A DNA stretch of 64,000 nt from Agarivorans sp050870875 (lineage in GTDB: Bacteria > Pseudomonadota > Gammaproteobacteria > Enterobacterales > Celerinatantimonadaceae): contig NZ_CP194041.2 of the NCBI RefSeq assembly GCF_050870875.2, positions 3,844,001-3,908,000 of the forward strand. Direction: 5' to 3'. Positions within the stretch are counted from its first letter, which is position 1; each line of letters opens with the position of its first letter. Of the stretch, positions 8,683 through 20,100 are shown piece after piece. The notes under the pieces are model-generated. The model was not told the DNA's origin, ran no database searches, and worked only from the letters and a program-made list of their open reading frames with translations. A program made the translations under genes and the position numbers.

Positions 8683-8687
8683 CCTGG

Positions 8688-8730
8688 TGTACAGTCAACA
8701 ATGCAGTTCCACTGCAGTGTTGACTGTACA
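8688..8730. repeat. 43-bp near-perfect palindrome
   Basis: The 20-base left arm (8688-8707, beginning TGTACAGTCAACA) and right arm (8711-8730) are complementary at 19 of 20 positions around a TCC loop. It lies six bases after the cytochrome stop codon. Neither strand has a T-run on the correct side, so it is not a textbook intrinsic terminator; it may protect the mRNA 3' end or be a small repeat element. The rest of the gap to 9007 shows nothing recognisable. Confidence 0.7.
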
Positions 8731-9007
8731 AAACGACGACACTGGAATGACTATTTTCGCGACAATTGTTGCTTCAAATAAATGACACCAAACTCTCCCT
8801 TGAGGTGATTTATTTAAGAACCGCACATCATCCCAACGCTCGGTTCAAAGCGCTCAGCGACCAGGCTATGTTACCGCTTCACTTTAATCGCAGCTCAGGC
8901 GCTATACCTATCAGCCTTTGAACAGAAGAATCCCCGCCTTCTGCAAACAAACTCAGCTCGAAGCAACATCGACCACTTCGAGTCTACAAGTCCTCGCTTC
9001 TGGCATA

Positions 9008-10579
9008 TTAAGCCTGAAACTGATGAATCAAGCGCTGTAAGGCTTGTAATTTATCGACCAACATCCCCGTACGCTCGACCGACTCATCCCCTGTCACCGC
9101 CGTTTCCTCGGTTAGCTTATTAATATTAATCAAGTTACGATTAATTTCTTCGGTCACCGTGGCCTGCTCTTCTACTGCCACTGCAATTTGATGACTAGTA
9201 TCCGTCACACGATGCAACATATCACCAATTTCAATCAGCGAATCTCCGGTATTCTGAGCATTCACTAAACATTGATCAGAGAGCACCTCTCCCGAGGCCA
9301 TGGTTGAAATTGCCTGCTCAGCAGTAGTTTGCAAATTATTAATCATGGTATGGATTTCTTCGGTAGAAACTTGCGTTTTCTGGGCTAAGTTTCGCACCTC
9401 TTCCGCCACCACAGCAAAACCGCGCCCAGCATCGCCAGCTCGAGCGGCCTCAATGGCCGCATTCAAAGCTAACAAGTTGGTTTGGTCGGCAATCGAACCA
9501 ATCACATCGAGGATCCCTTCAATTTGCTGACTACTTTCAGCCAATTGACTCACCACTGCTTGGGAGTTTGCTAACTCCTTATGTAAAGCCTGCACCGAGT
9601 CGATCGTGGTATCAACCTGTTGTCGCCCTGCAACCACCGCGGTATTGGCTTGGCTGGTCAGCTGCGATGCTGACTCGGCACTTTCCGCCACTTCTCGAGT
9701 AGCATGGGCCATCTCGGTCACCGCTGTAGCGACCTGAGTGGTTTCATCGTTTTGCTGAGAGAGACTCTGTTTCATAGACTGCATGGTCGCCAATTCATCC
9801 TCGGCAGACAGCAGAATATCGCCTGTGGTTTCCCCAGTGCGAGCCACCACTGCACGCAATTCAGCTTGGCGCATCCGCAAGGCCAATTCAATGGCCGAAA
9901 ACTCATCATAATGATCAGTGTAAAGATTTTCCATCAAAGGGTTGTGGTAGGCCTGCTGGGCTCGTTGATTCAGTTGTTGAATCCGCGAGCGTTGTCGCCA
10001 ACCGAAAAATAGGCTGGCAGCACCAAGTAAAGCGCCTCCCCCGGCCAACCAATACATTCCCGCAGTCAAAGCCTGCCATTCCAGCAAGCCCAACATGCTT
10101 AGCGTTAATAGCAACATATAGGAAGCATAGTGATGTCGCCAGCCCAATAAACGCTGCGGTTTTTTTCCTTGCTGCAATTGACTATAGGCCGCATCCGCTC
10201 GTTTAATTTGTTCACGTTCAGGGCGTGATCTCACCGACTGATATTCAATGGTTTCACCCTGTTCATTTTTAATCGGCGTAACAAAGGCACTCACCCAATA
10301 GTGATAAGCGCTATCTTTGCAGCTATTTTTGACTAAACCCATCCAGCTTCGGCCCGATAGCAAGTACTCCCACATCTGGGCAAAGGCCACTTTGGGCATA
10401 TCCGTATGTCGGATAATATTATGTGGTTGACCAGATAACTCAGTGGCCGAGTAACCTGCTACATCACAAAAGCTTTGATTGGCATAAGTGATATAACTAT
10501 CGTTATCGGTGGTAGAGATCAGACTGTCAAATTCAGAGTAATCGACTTCTTGTTGAGTTACGTGCTGTTGTACTGCCAT
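9008..10579 (-). CDS. PAS-domain chemoreceptor, Aer-like
   Basis: A 523-residue receptor. Residues 10-125 form a PAS domain (ITYANQSFCDVAGYSATEL; IIRHTDMPKVAFAQMWEYL) of the type that binds FAD in Aer and senses redox or oxygen. Two closely spaced hydrophobic segments (about 150-190) anchor it without a periplasmic domain, as in Aer. The signalling tip reads IADQTNLLALNAAIEAARA and GRGFAVVAEEVRNLA. It has no strong ribosome-binding site. It is monocistronic and flanked by gene-free DNA on both sides. Aerotaxis is inferred from architecture; the cofactor is not proven by sequence. Confidence 0.9.
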   Translation of the reverse strand: MAVQQHVTQQEVDYSEFDSLISTTDNDSYITYANQSFCDVAGYSATELSGQPHNIIRHTDMPKVAFAQMWEYLLSGRSWMGLVKNSCKDSAYHYWVSAFVTPIKNEQGETIEYQSVRSRPEREQIKRADAAYSQLQQGKKPQRLLGWRHHYASYMLLLTLSMLGLLEWQALTAGMYWLAGGGALLGAASLFFGWRQRSRIQQLNQRAQQAYHNPLMENLYTDHYDEFSAIELALRMRQAELRAVVARTGETTGDILLSAEDELATMQSMKQSLSQQNDETTQVATAVTEMAHATREVAESAESASQLTSQANTAVVAGRQQVDTTIDSVQALHKELANSQAVVSQLAESSQQIEGILDVIGSIADQTNLLALNAAIEAARAGDAGRGFAVVAEEVRNLAQKTQVSTEEIHTMINNLQTTAEQAISTMASGEVLSDQCLVNAQNTGDSLIEIGDMLHRVTDTSHQIAVAVEEQATVTEEINRNLININKLTEETAVTGDESVERTGMLVDKLQALQRLIHQFQA

Positions 10580-11284
10580 AACGAATACTTAAATCTAAAA
10601 GATATAAATATACACAAAAAAATACACATAAAAAAAACAATTTATGTATTTAACAAATATGTAATACACTGATATTTGTCTTCTATTTTATCATTAGTTT
10701 GTTTTTCAAAATATTGCTCTGAATTTTGATAGCTATCCGTAGAAATAATATGTTTAGAGTCATAAAAACAGTCTTCAACAGATAAAACCATGAATATTCA
10801 TCACTCGGTTTTTTTAATATATTTAACTAACTAGCAAACTAAAGTATCCACGACAATCCCCGTAGATTCGCACTCCAGGCCGATAAATCAAAAAGCCATC
10901 GAACCTTTAAGGTTCTCAATCAAACTCAAAAACTTAGAAATATCTTTGATTCATATAATAAATTCGGCGAAGCCAAAAACATTTTCACTTTATTTCAAAA
11001 GCATTGCTAATAAGCGGCCATAAATTATTTTAGACATTACTAATATATAAATTAAAACTGTGAACTCCCTACATGGATCCTTTGATAAATTTTGATCTAG
11101 ATAGCTCTCATAAAATGCAGCGTATGCTAAATTTTTACTAATTTTGATTTCTTAAGATTTAGCGTCGGCAGTGAATCACCTGCCTTCATAACACCGTGCC
11201 ATAGCATCGTTAGCGACTAACGAATGGCAAGCTATTGCCTATTCTTAGCGCGGCAAGATGGTGCACTGAACTTAAGGAACCCTG
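10580..11284. other. AT-rich intergenic region before the GltD-like/nifJ operon
   Basis: About 700 bp with no supportable gene, very AT-rich to 11150. Near the operon is an interrupted inverted repeat: TGCCAT (11198) and TCGTTAG (11207-11213) pair with CTAACGA (11217-11223) and ATGGCA (11224-11229), with AGCA bulged on the left. It may be a leader hairpin or regulator site for the downstream operon. AAGGAA precedes ATG 11285. Confidence 0.45.
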
Positions 11285-12919
11285 ATGAAAGCAAAATCTG
11301 TCGATTTATCAAGTCCTCCCGACCTTACCTTGAGCCATGGCACAGGTGCCGTCGCAAAACGAAAACCAATTTATCAATCGCTGCTGCCACCTTGTAATGC
11401 TGCCTGTCCGGCGGGAGAAAATATCCAAGCTTGGCTATCACTAGCTCAACAAGGTGATATACAACAAGCTTGGCAGGTATTGATGAACGACAATCCTTTC
11501 CCAGCGATCCATGGCCGAGTTTGCTACCATCCCTGTGAAGCAGCCTGTAATCGCAATGAGGTGGATCAAGCCGTCTCGGTACACGCCATCGAGCGTTACT
11601 TAGGCGATGTCGCCTTAGCCGAAGGCTGGCTACCAGAATACAATGCCACGCCGAGTGGCAAAAAAATCTTGATTGTGGGGGCTGGTCCCAGCGGCTTAGC
11701 CGCCGCCTACCACCTAGCTCGTTTAGGACACAGCGTAGAAATACGCGATGCCGGCAACAGCGCTGGCGGCATGCTACGCTTTGGCATTCCGGCCTATCGC
11801 TTACCGAGAAATATATTGGATGGTGAGATCTACCGCTTACTTAGAATGGGGGTAAAAATCACTCTCAACCACCGGGTCGACGATCTAAAACAGGAGCGAG
11901 AACAAGGTGGGTTTGCCGCCGCCTTTGTTGCCATTGGCGCTCACATCAGCAAGAAAACTGAGATCCCAGCCCAAGAGGCGAGCAAAATCATCGATGCCGT
12001 CAGTTACTTAGAAGCTATCGAACAGGGCCAAAAACTCAATCTCGGTCGTAGAGTCGCCATCTACGGAGGAGGTAATACCGCCATGGATGCAGCCCGCAGT
12101 GCCAAACGCCTTGGCGCCGAGCCAATGATCATCTATCGCCGCGACATGGCGAATATGCCCGCCCACCAGTTTGAGGCCTATGAAGCGCTGGAAGAAGGAG
12201 TGCAAATCAATTGGTTACGCACCATCAAAGACTTCAGCGAACAACAACTCACCGTCGAGTTGATGGAATTAGACGAACAAGGTTACCCTCAACCCACCGG
12301 TAAGTTTGAAACACTTGCCGCCGATAGCCTGATCTTAGCCCTCGGACAAAACGTCGATACTCGCTTGCTCAGCCAGTTCGAACAGATCCGTTATCACGAT
12401 GGAGTGGTGGAAGTAAATCAACACATGATGACCGGTGCCGAAGGTATTTTTGCCGGCGGTGATATGGTGCCTTCGCTACGCACTGTGACCATTGCCACAG
12501 GCCACGGCAAAAAGGCCGCCCATTGCATCGATACTTGGTTACAACAAACACAACTAACCACGCCCCCAAAAGCAAAAATTGCCACCTCCGAACAGCTTCA
12601 CCTCTGGTATCAAACTGATGCCCCTGTCAATCCCAAAAATCAACTCTCCCCCGAACAACGGGTTGATGATTTTAGCGAAGTCACTCAAGGTTTAAGCGCT
12701 GAACAGGCTCAATTTGAAGCCCAACGCTGCTACTCCTGCGGCAATTGCTTTGAGTGTGACAGCTGCTATGGCGCTTGCCCACAACAAGCCATTAGTAAGC
12801 AAGGCGAAGGACAAGGTTATGCCATCGACTATCAACGTTGCACTGGTTGTCAAGCCTGTGTAAACCAATGTCCTTGTGGTGCGATGACCATGATCGATAC
12901 GGTGGAGGAAAACCAATGA
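11285..12919 (+). CDS. GltD-like FAD/NAD(P) flavoprotein with C-terminal 2[4Fe-4S] ferredoxin domain
   Basis: A 544-residue cytosolic electron-transfer protein resembling the small subunit of glutamate synthase. The N-terminal cysteine clusters CNAACPAGENIQAW and CYHPCEAACNR would bind Fe-S centres. VGAGPSGLAAAYHL (near 130) is the FAD site and IYGGGNTAMDAAR (near 258) the NAD(P)H site. The C-terminus has a cysteine-rich segment (CYSCGNCFECDSCYGACP) and CTGCQACVNQCP near 519. No glutamate synthase large subunit is present. Its stop overlaps the nifJ start (ATGA), so it probably moves electrons between NAD(P)H and the ferredoxin reduced by NifJ. That role is inferred. Confidence 0.88.
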   Translation: MKAKSVDLSSPPDLTLSHGTGAVAKRKPIYQSLLPPCNAACPAGENIQAWLSLAQQGDIQQAWQVLMNDNPFPAIHGRVCYHPCEAACNRNEVDQAVSVHAIERYLGDVALAEGWLPEYNATPSGKKILIVGAGPSGLAAAYHLARLGHSVEIRDAGNSAGGMLRFGIPAYRLPRNILDGEIYRLLRMGVKITLNHRVDDLKQEREQGGFAAAFVAIGAHISKKTEIPAQEASKIIDAVSYLEAIEQGQKLNLGRRVAIYGGGNTAMDAARSAKRLGAEPMIIYRRDMANMPAHQFEAYEALEEGVQINWLRTIKDFSEQQLTVELMELDEQGYPQPTGKFETLAADSLILALGQNVDTRLLSQFEQIRYHDGVVEVNQHMMTGAEGIFAGGDMVPSLRTVTIATGHGKKAAHCIDTWLQQTQLTTPPKAKIATSEQLHLWYQTDAPVNPKNQLSPEQRVDDFSEVTQGLSAEQAQFEAQRCYSCGNCFECDSCYGACPQQAISKQGEGQGYAIDYQRCTGCQACVNQCPCGAMTMIDTVEENQ

Positions 12920-15900
12920 AACCACGCATGCTCACCCTCGACGGTAACGAAGCAGCGGCTCGAATCGCCTATTTATTTAGTGAAGTTTGTGCCATTTATC
13001 CCATCACCCCCTCTTCAACCATGGCTGAACTGGCCGATGAATGGGCCAATCAAGGAAAACCCAACCTATGGGGACAAATACCAGAAATCATTGAGATGCA
13101 AAGTGAAGGCGGTGCGGCTGGCGCGGTTCACGGCGCGCTGCAAGGCGGCGCTTTAGCCACCACCTTTACCGCTTCTCAGGGCTTGATGTTAATGCTCCCT
13201 AATATGTACAAAATTGCTGGAGAGCTAAGCCCAGCGGTATTTCATGTAGCCGCTCGCGCCTTGGCTGCTCAAGGATTATCGATTTTTGGCGACCATCAAG
13301 ATGTAATGGCAGTGCGCGCCACAGGCTTTGCCCTGCTCGCATCGGCCTCGGTGCAAGAGGCGCAAGACATGGCTTTAGTGGCCCATCTCGCAAGCCTACG
13401 CTGCCGCATTCCCTTTGTGCATTTCTTCGATGGCTTTCGAACCTCCCACGAAGTCAATAAAATTGCCGCTCTGGACGCCACGCAAATTAAGCCGCTGGTC
13501 GACGATCACTGGGTGTGGCAACACCGCCAACGCGCGCTCTCACCAGAACGCCCAAAAATTAGAGGCACCGCTCAAAATCCCGACGTTTATTTTCAGGCTC
13601 GCGAGAGCGTCAATCCTTATTATCAACACGCCCCCAGCATCGTTGCCGATGTGATGCAGCAGGTCGCGAGCCTAAGCGGTAGACCTTATCGCCCCTTCGA
13701 TTATCATGGTGCAGCAGACGCCAGCGATGTACTGGTGGTGATGGGCTCGGCGAGCATCACCGCACAACAAGTGGTCGCGCACCGCTGTCAACAAGGCGAA
13801 AAAGTTGGTGTGGTTACGGTACGGCTATACCGTCCCTTTAGCAGCGAACACTTTTTGGCGGTATTGCCAAATACGGTGCAAAGGATAGCAGTGCTTGATC
13901 GCACCAAAGAGCCCGGCTCACAAGCCGAACCATTACTACTGGATGTTCAATCGGTGATCCACGAACACCCCGAGCGCCTGCATATTAAGGTCTGTGGTGG
14001 GCGCTATGGCCTATCCAGCAAAGAATTCACCCCAGCCATGGCCGATGCGGTCTTTAAATCCCTACGCGCTTCGCCAGTTAAAACTCGTTTTAGCGTTGGT
14101 ATCAACGACGATTTGAGTCACCTCAGCCTAACAGTTGATAGCAAAATGACTTTGCCAGAAACCGGCGTCAGTAGCGCACTGTTCTATGGTTTAGGTTCCG
14201 ATGGAACGGTTGGGGCCAATAAAAACACCATTAAAATCGTCGCCGAACGTCCGGGGTATTATGCGCAGGGTTACTTTGTTTATGATTCTAAAAAGTCTGG
14301 CTCAACCACGGTTTCGCATTTACGTTTTGCCCAACAACCGATAGATGCGCCCTATTTGCTGGAACACGCCGACCTAGTCGCGGTTCACCAACCGCAATTA
14401 TTACGACAAATGGACTTAGTGAACAAAATCAAAGCACAAGGCTGTTTGTTGCTCAACAGCAGCTTGAATGACCAACAACTTTGGGACTCATTCACCGCAG
14501 ATACTCAGCACTCTATTCTTGAGCAGCAAATCAAGGTATATGCGATTGATGCCACCGCGGTCGCCCTCGCTGGCGGCATGGGGCGCCGAATCAACACGAT
14601 TATGCAGGCCTGTTTCTTTGCCTTAGCCAACATTCTGCCACTCGAGCAAGCCTTAAACGCCATGAAACAAGCCATTACCAAGAGCTATCAACGCAAGGGG
14701 GCTAAAGTTGTCGAGGCCAACCATGCCGTTGTCGATGCTAGTATCGCCGCGCTACGAACAGTGACTTTAGGCCAGGCAAATTCGGCACGACAACTGAGCC
14801 CCGCGCTCAGCCCGCCGGCTCCGGCCTTTATGCTACAGGTCACCGCCAAGATGATCCGTGGTTTAGGCGATCAAATTCCGGTATCGATGCTGCCCGATGA
14901 TGGCACTTGGCCCAGCGGCTCCAGCCGTTATGAGAAACGTAACATTGCCGCCACACTGCCCAAATGGGACAGCGAGGCCTGCATTCAATGCGGAAACTGT
15001 GTCATCGTTTGCCCACATGCGGCGCTGCGCGCCCGTTTCTATCATCAAGCTTACTTAGCCCAGGCGCCCAGCAGTTTTGCGTCGGCAGCTCTGGCCGCCC
15101 GAGGCTTTCCCGATACCCACTATACTTTGCAGCTCTACGGGGATGATTGTACTGGTTGCGGATTATGTTTCGAGGCCTGTCCGGTGCGCGGCCCCGAACA
15201 ACAGCGAGCGCTCACCATGCAGCCCAAACCGCAACAGCAACAACCGCTGCGTGAAGCGCTGGCTTTTTTCGAAAGTTTGCCAGTCAACGATCGCAGTCGT
15301 GTGGATTTTTCCACTGTGCATGGAGTGCAATTTCTTGAGCCGCTGTTTGAATTTTCCGGGGCCTGTAGTGGCTGCGGTGAAACACCTTATTTGAAACTGA
15401 TTACCCAACTATTTGGCGATCGTATGTTAGTTGCCAATGCCACCGGCTGTTCATCTATTTATGGCGGTAATTTACCCACCACTCCTTGGTCAAAAAATGC
15501 CGAGGGCCAAGGACCCGCTTGGTCAAACTCGCTATTTGAAGACAATGCCGAGTTTGGTTTGGGTCTGCGACTCAGCGCCGATCAACAGCGACGCGAAGCC
15601 GAGAGACAACTACAGCAATGGCAACCCGCCTTCGATCCACAACTCATCGAAGCGGTACTCAACGCGCCTCAGCAGTTTGAATCACAACTCAGAGCACAAC
15701 GTCAACGCCTGCAGCAACTAATGCAACAAATTAAAGGCCATGCTCACGCACAAACGCTCAGCTCGGTATTAGATTATCTGTTACGTCGCTCGGTATGGAT
15801 AGTGGGGGGCGACGGCTGGGCCTACGACATTGGTTTTGGCGGCTTAGACCATGTATTGGCTTCCGGCCGAGACGTGAATATTTTAGTCATGGATACCGAA

Positions 15901-16467
15901 GTCTACTCCAATACCGGTGGCCAAATGAGTAAATCAACCCCGCTAGGCGCGGTGGCTAAATTTGCCGCCGGCGGAAAAACCATGGCCAAAAAAGATGTGG
16001 CCCTGCAAGCCATCGCCTATGGCAATGTTTATGTGGCAAGAGTCGCACTGGGCGCCGATCCTCAGCAAACGCTGTTGGCCTTACGTGAAGCCGAAGCCTA
16101 TCCCGGCCCTTCACTAGTGATAGCCTATTCACATTGCATTGCCCACGGTATTGATATGCAAAAAGGTTTAGAGCAGCAACAAAATGCAGTCCTCAGTGGG
16201 CACTGGCCATTAATTCGCTATAACCCAGTGCTGCGCCAGCAGGGAGCGAACCCTTTTGCCCTAGACAGCTTACGCCCCAGCGTGCCCTTAAAACACTACC
16301 GAGAACAGGAGAATCGTTACCAGATCTTAGCCCAGAGCCAGCCCGAAGAGGCGCAACGTTTAATGGATATTGCCGAGCAGGTGGCGCGTCAAAAATGGGC
16401 CACCTACGAAGAAATGGCCCATCGAGATGCCAGCCATTTCCATCCCGATGCACGGCGTGAACTTTAA
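12916..16467 (+). CDS. nifJ: pyruvate:ferredoxin (flavodoxin) oxidoreductase, single-chain
   Basis: A 1183-residue enzyme that oxidatively decarboxylates pyruvate (or a related 2-oxoacid) to acetyl-CoA and reduces ferredoxin or flavodoxin. The order is pyrimidine/pyruvate domain (YPITPSSTMAELADEW near 27), the gamma domain, two [4Fe-4S] motifs (CIQCGNCVIVCP near 690 and CTGCGLCFEACP near 745) and the TPP domain (CSGCGETPYLKL near 816, GGDGWAYDIGFGG near 965, MDTEVYSNTGGQMSKST). Full length and intact. ATG 12916 is preferred over the longer frame because GGAGGAA precedes it and it forms an ATGA overlap with the upstream gene. This supports low-oxygen metabolism. Another 2-oxoacid substrate cannot be excluded. 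Confidence 0.93.
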   Translation: MKPRMLTLDGNEAAARIAYLFSEVCAIYPITPSSTMAELADEWANQGKPNLWGQIPEIIEMQSEGGAAGAVHGALQGGALATTFTASQGLMLMLPNMYKIAGELSPAVFHVAARALAAQGLSIFGDHQDVMAVRATGFALLASASVQEAQDMALVAHLASLRCRIPFVHFFDGFRTSHEVNKIAALDATQIKPLVDDHWVWQHRQRALSPERPKIRGTAQNPDVYFQARESVNPYYQHAPSIVADVMQQVASLSGRPYRPFDYHGAADASDVLVVMGSASITAQQVVAHRCQQGEKVGVVTVRLYRPFSSEHFLAVLPNTVQRIAVLDRTKEPGSQAEPLLLDVQSVIHEHPERLHIKVCGGRYGLSSKEFTPAMADAVFKSLRASPVKTRFSVGINDDLSHLSLTVDSKMTLPETGVSSALFYGLGSDGTVGANKNTIKIVAERPGYYAQGYFVYDSKKSGSTTVSHLRFAQQPIDAPYLLEHADLVAVHQPQLLRQMDLVNKIKAQGCLLLNSSLNDQQLWDSFTADTQHSILEQQIKVYAIDATAVALAGGMGRRINTIMQACFFALANILPLEQALNAMKQAITKSYQRKGAKVVEANHAVVDASIAALRTVTLGQANSARQLSPALSPPAPAFMLQVTAKMIRGLGDQIPVSMLPDDGTWPSGSSRYEKRNIAATLPKWDSEACIQCGNCVIVCPHAALRARFYHQAYLAQAPSSFASAALAARGFPDTHYTLQLYGDDCTGCGLCFEACPVRGPEQQRALTMQPKPQQQQPLREALAFFESLPVNDRSRVDFSTVHGVQFLEPLFEFSGACSGCGETPYLKLITQLFGDRMLVANATGCSSIYGGNLPTTPWSKNAEGQGPAWSNSLFEDNAEFGLGLRLSADQQRREAERQLQQWQPAFDPQLIEAVLNAPQQFESQLRAQRQRLQQLMQQIKGHAHAQTLSSVLDYLLRRSVWIVGGDGWAYDIGFGGLDHVLASGRDVNILVMDTEVYSNTGGQMSKSTPLGAVAKFAAGGKTMAKKDVALQAIAYGNVYVARVALGADPQQTLLALREAEAYPGPSLVIAYSHCIAHGIDMQKGLEQQQNAVLSGHWPLIRYNPVLRQQGANPFALDSLRPSVPLKHYREQENRYQILAQSQPEEAQRLMDIAEQVARQKWATYEEMAHRDASHFHPDARREL

Positions 16468-17169
16468 ACAAAGCGGGAGAGGCGGCGCCAGCCATACTCT
16501 CCTTCGCTCCGATGCGCGCGTGAAAATCAAACAGATACACCTTAAACAAAGAGCGAAAGAACAGGCGCTGACGCGACAAAATTAACAGAACCGAACAGGA
16601 CCTTTGACTTTGCAGGGCAAAACTTTAGCTGGGGATTCCCCCTGACATATCTCTTCCATCCCTGTCACCATTGATTACCTGCATAAGGGTGCCGCTGAGG
16701 CTCATAATCCCAAGTATTCGAATCAGCAAAACAAAGGAGCCTTTTCATATCCTAAACTTGTTCATTTCTAGCGAGCTTGGCCGACCGATGTTCAACAGAC
16801 GACCCATCTCGCTCAATACAGAATGTTCTAGATAGCTATCGAGCTTACGCCACCGAGGTTTATGAAGTTTAACTAAAGTCCCCAAGATAGCGACGATTAC
16901 TATGGGATTAAAAGCCTATAGTCTAATCTTTAATTAACTCGATAATGAATGTTAAAACAATGAGCTAGCCCTAAAATAAAACATATTACTTAAACGATAA
17001 ATGATTATTATTTGTCACCGATATATCAAGTCGGTATATTAAATAAACAAAAGGAATTTTCATCTAGCCCATAAGATATACGCTCTTTTTAGCCCTAACA
17101 GATGACCCCATAGAGGGATAAATCGTGCGCAGCTAAATAACGATGACTTAGCAAATTAAGCGAGGATGC
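16468..17169. other. intergenic region between nifJ and the hybrid kinase gene
   Basis: About 700 bp, AT-rich after 16800, with no gene I can support. No clear terminator for nifJ was found. GAGG at about 17161 serves the kinase start at 17170. Confidence 0.4.
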
Positions 17170-20100
17170 ATGCAGAAAATAAAAGGCAAAAGTGTTTTTT
17201 GTTTGGTCGCAACTTGTCTCATTTGCTTACTTCTGATTGTTTCCCCCCAATCGACTTTCGCTCAAGTTGATGCGCAACAACCGCTCAAAATTGCTTATCG
17301 GATCGACAGTGCCCCCCTTCAATATCAAGACGAATCTGGTCAAGCCAGCGGCGTTCTGATCGATTTTTGGCGAGTATGGGCCGAGAAAAGCCAACAATCT
17401 ATCCAGTTTATCGGAGGAAACAACAGTGAAACTCAACGCTGGTTAAATGAAGGAAAGGTGGATGCGATTGCAGGCCTGTTCAGCAGCGCCCAACGTGAAA
17501 CCCAAATGGCATTTTCTAAGCCCTTATTACATAGCGCTTATTCCCTATACTACAACCCCAACTTAACTCAACTTGATACCAACCTCGATATCAACCAACG
17601 CTCCATCGGCGTGACTCAGGGTAGCTACCATCATCAATGGCTGCTAGAACATTACCCCAAGGCTGATATACATAGTTATTCCGGCTACAACCAGCTATTT
17701 GAAGCCGCAATCACTGGAGAGGTTGAGCTGTTCATCACCCAAGCTATCTATCTAAAAAAATACCTCAGTGATCATCCGGTGAGCGTTCGTTTTGAAGCCT
17801 TTACGTCGGTGCTGTATGACCGAGCCTACCGCGCAGCCGTAAAGCGCGATAATCAACAGCTGTTAGCTAAAATTAATCGCCACTTGGCAGATATATCCAA
17901 TCAGGACAAAAATGCTATTTCTGCAAAATGGAGCGGTTTTCACTGGGAATATCTGCCCCCAAAATTAAATGCTATCAATAATGCCAAAGTTCAGCTCAAC
18001 TTAACCCCGACAGAACAAGACTGGTTAGCGAAACATCCAGAGATCACCATTGGCGTTGATGGCAATTGGCCACCGGTAGACTTTACCAACCAACAAGGCA
18101 TACATAGCGGAGTTCTCTCCGAATATTTAGAGCTTATCGAGAACCGTTTAGGGATCAGCTTAAAAGTGAAAAGCAATGCTCGTTTCAAAGACATGGTTCA
18201 GCAGTTAAGGAAAGGAGAAATTAAGCTCGGCACTACCATTGTACAAACCGCAGACCGAGAACAAGACTTATGGTTCACCCTCCCCTATTTCAGCGCAGTG
18301 AAAGTCATAGTCAGCAACAGCGAAGGCAAGCAATATAGTGACTTAGCTCAGCTCTCGGGGAAAACGCTAGCCATTGAAGATGGCTTCTTCCTTATCGATG
18401 TACTGCGTAAAAGTCATCCTGAGATCAACTTAAAAACCTACCCTTCCACCGCTGATGCCTTGAAGGCTCTCTCCTTTCAACAAGTTGATGCGTATGTGGG
18501 AAATCAAGCGGTCATCTCGTGGTTAAAACAAAACTTACAGCTCAGTAATATTTCCTTTAGCGGTGACCCTCAGCTGCCTTTCGCCTTACAACGCTTTGCG
18601 GTACATCAAGACCCACAATGGCAACCCTTGGTCGGCATTCTGAATAAAGCCTTAGCCAGTATCAGCGTTGCCGAACGCCAAGCCATACTCAGTCACTGGG
18701 TAAACAACCGCCAACAATTCATCAATGCCCTCCCTCTCAATCTAAGCAACCAACAAAATATTTGGCTAGAACAGCACCAACAATGGAACATTGGCGTAGA
18801 CCCTAAATTTGCCCCCTTGAGCTTTGTGGATGAAAAAGGCTCCTTTGGCGGTATCTCTTCAGAAGTTCTGAATATCGTGACCAACATTATTGGCGTAAGC
18901 TATAAACTTTCTGAAACAAGTAGTTGGTCAAATACCTTACAAGCTCTCCAGCAAGCCGAGGTCGATATCGTCCCATCGGTTCCCTATGTCGAACAAAATC
19001 AACAAGACACAGCAGAAATGCTGTTCAGTAAGCCCTACCTAACTCGCCCCTATATGATATTTGTGCAGGACAACACCCAATTTGTGAGCAGTGTTGAAGA
19101 TCTCGTCGGACATCGAGTGGGGGTGCTCAATCACCACAACTTAGAAAACCAACTACAGGTAGATTACCCACTACTCGAACAGTTTCCTTTCTCATCACCT
19201 CAACAAGCCTTGTTAAGCTTAAGTGCTGGCGAAATTGATGCCTACATCGGGATCCTGGACTCCACGTCCTTATCATTAACCGAGTTAGGCATCGCCGATA
19301 TCAAGATAGCCGCACCCAGTCCCTACTCTTACCAAGCATCAATTGGCGTCCGTAAAGATTGGCCTGAATTAATCCCCATCCTCAATCAGGCTATCGACCG
19401 AATATCGGCACAACAAATGAAGCAGATCAAGAACCACTGGTTTTCAGTTGACTTTGAGCATCAAGCAAATAACTACTTAATTTGGCGAGCCATTCTAATC
19501 ACTTGCATGATTGCACTGCCAATTATCATTGTGATTTTCATTTGGAATAGAAAACTTGCTATCGCCAAAGATAAATTAAAGCTGAGTAGTGAAAAGCTCG
19601 CACAAGCCAAACAAAGTGCAGAACAGGCCAATAACTTTAAAAGTCAGTTTTTAGCCAATATGTCTCATGAAATCCGGACCCCGATGAATGCTATCGTCGG
19701 CTTTACACATCTGATGCTCAGTAGCAAACTGGATGATACCCAGCAAGACTACGCCAAGAAAATAAAACGCGCGTCGCTCACCCTACTGGGCGTCATCAAT
19801 GACATCTTAGATGTGTCTAAAGTCGAAGCTGGCAAGCTAGAAATAGAGCAAATCAAATTCCATTTAAGTGAAATTGTCTACAACCTATCAAATCTCTTGG
19901 CACCAAAAGCAATAGAGAAGAACATAGATATCTTCATGGATGTTGATCCGAAAGTGCCCGATATCCTGATTGGCGACCCTCTCAGGCTGGAACAGATCCT
20001 GATTAACCTGACTCAAAATGCCATAAAATTTACAGAGCAGGGACAAGTTGTGGTGAAGATCAAACTGCTCGAATCGGTGCCAAACCGGGTTACCCTTGAG

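Noticed and set aside
16193..16579. 128-codon minus-strand frame at the nifJ end
   Set aside because: Antisense shadow of nifJ; the nifJ frame has all expected motifs.
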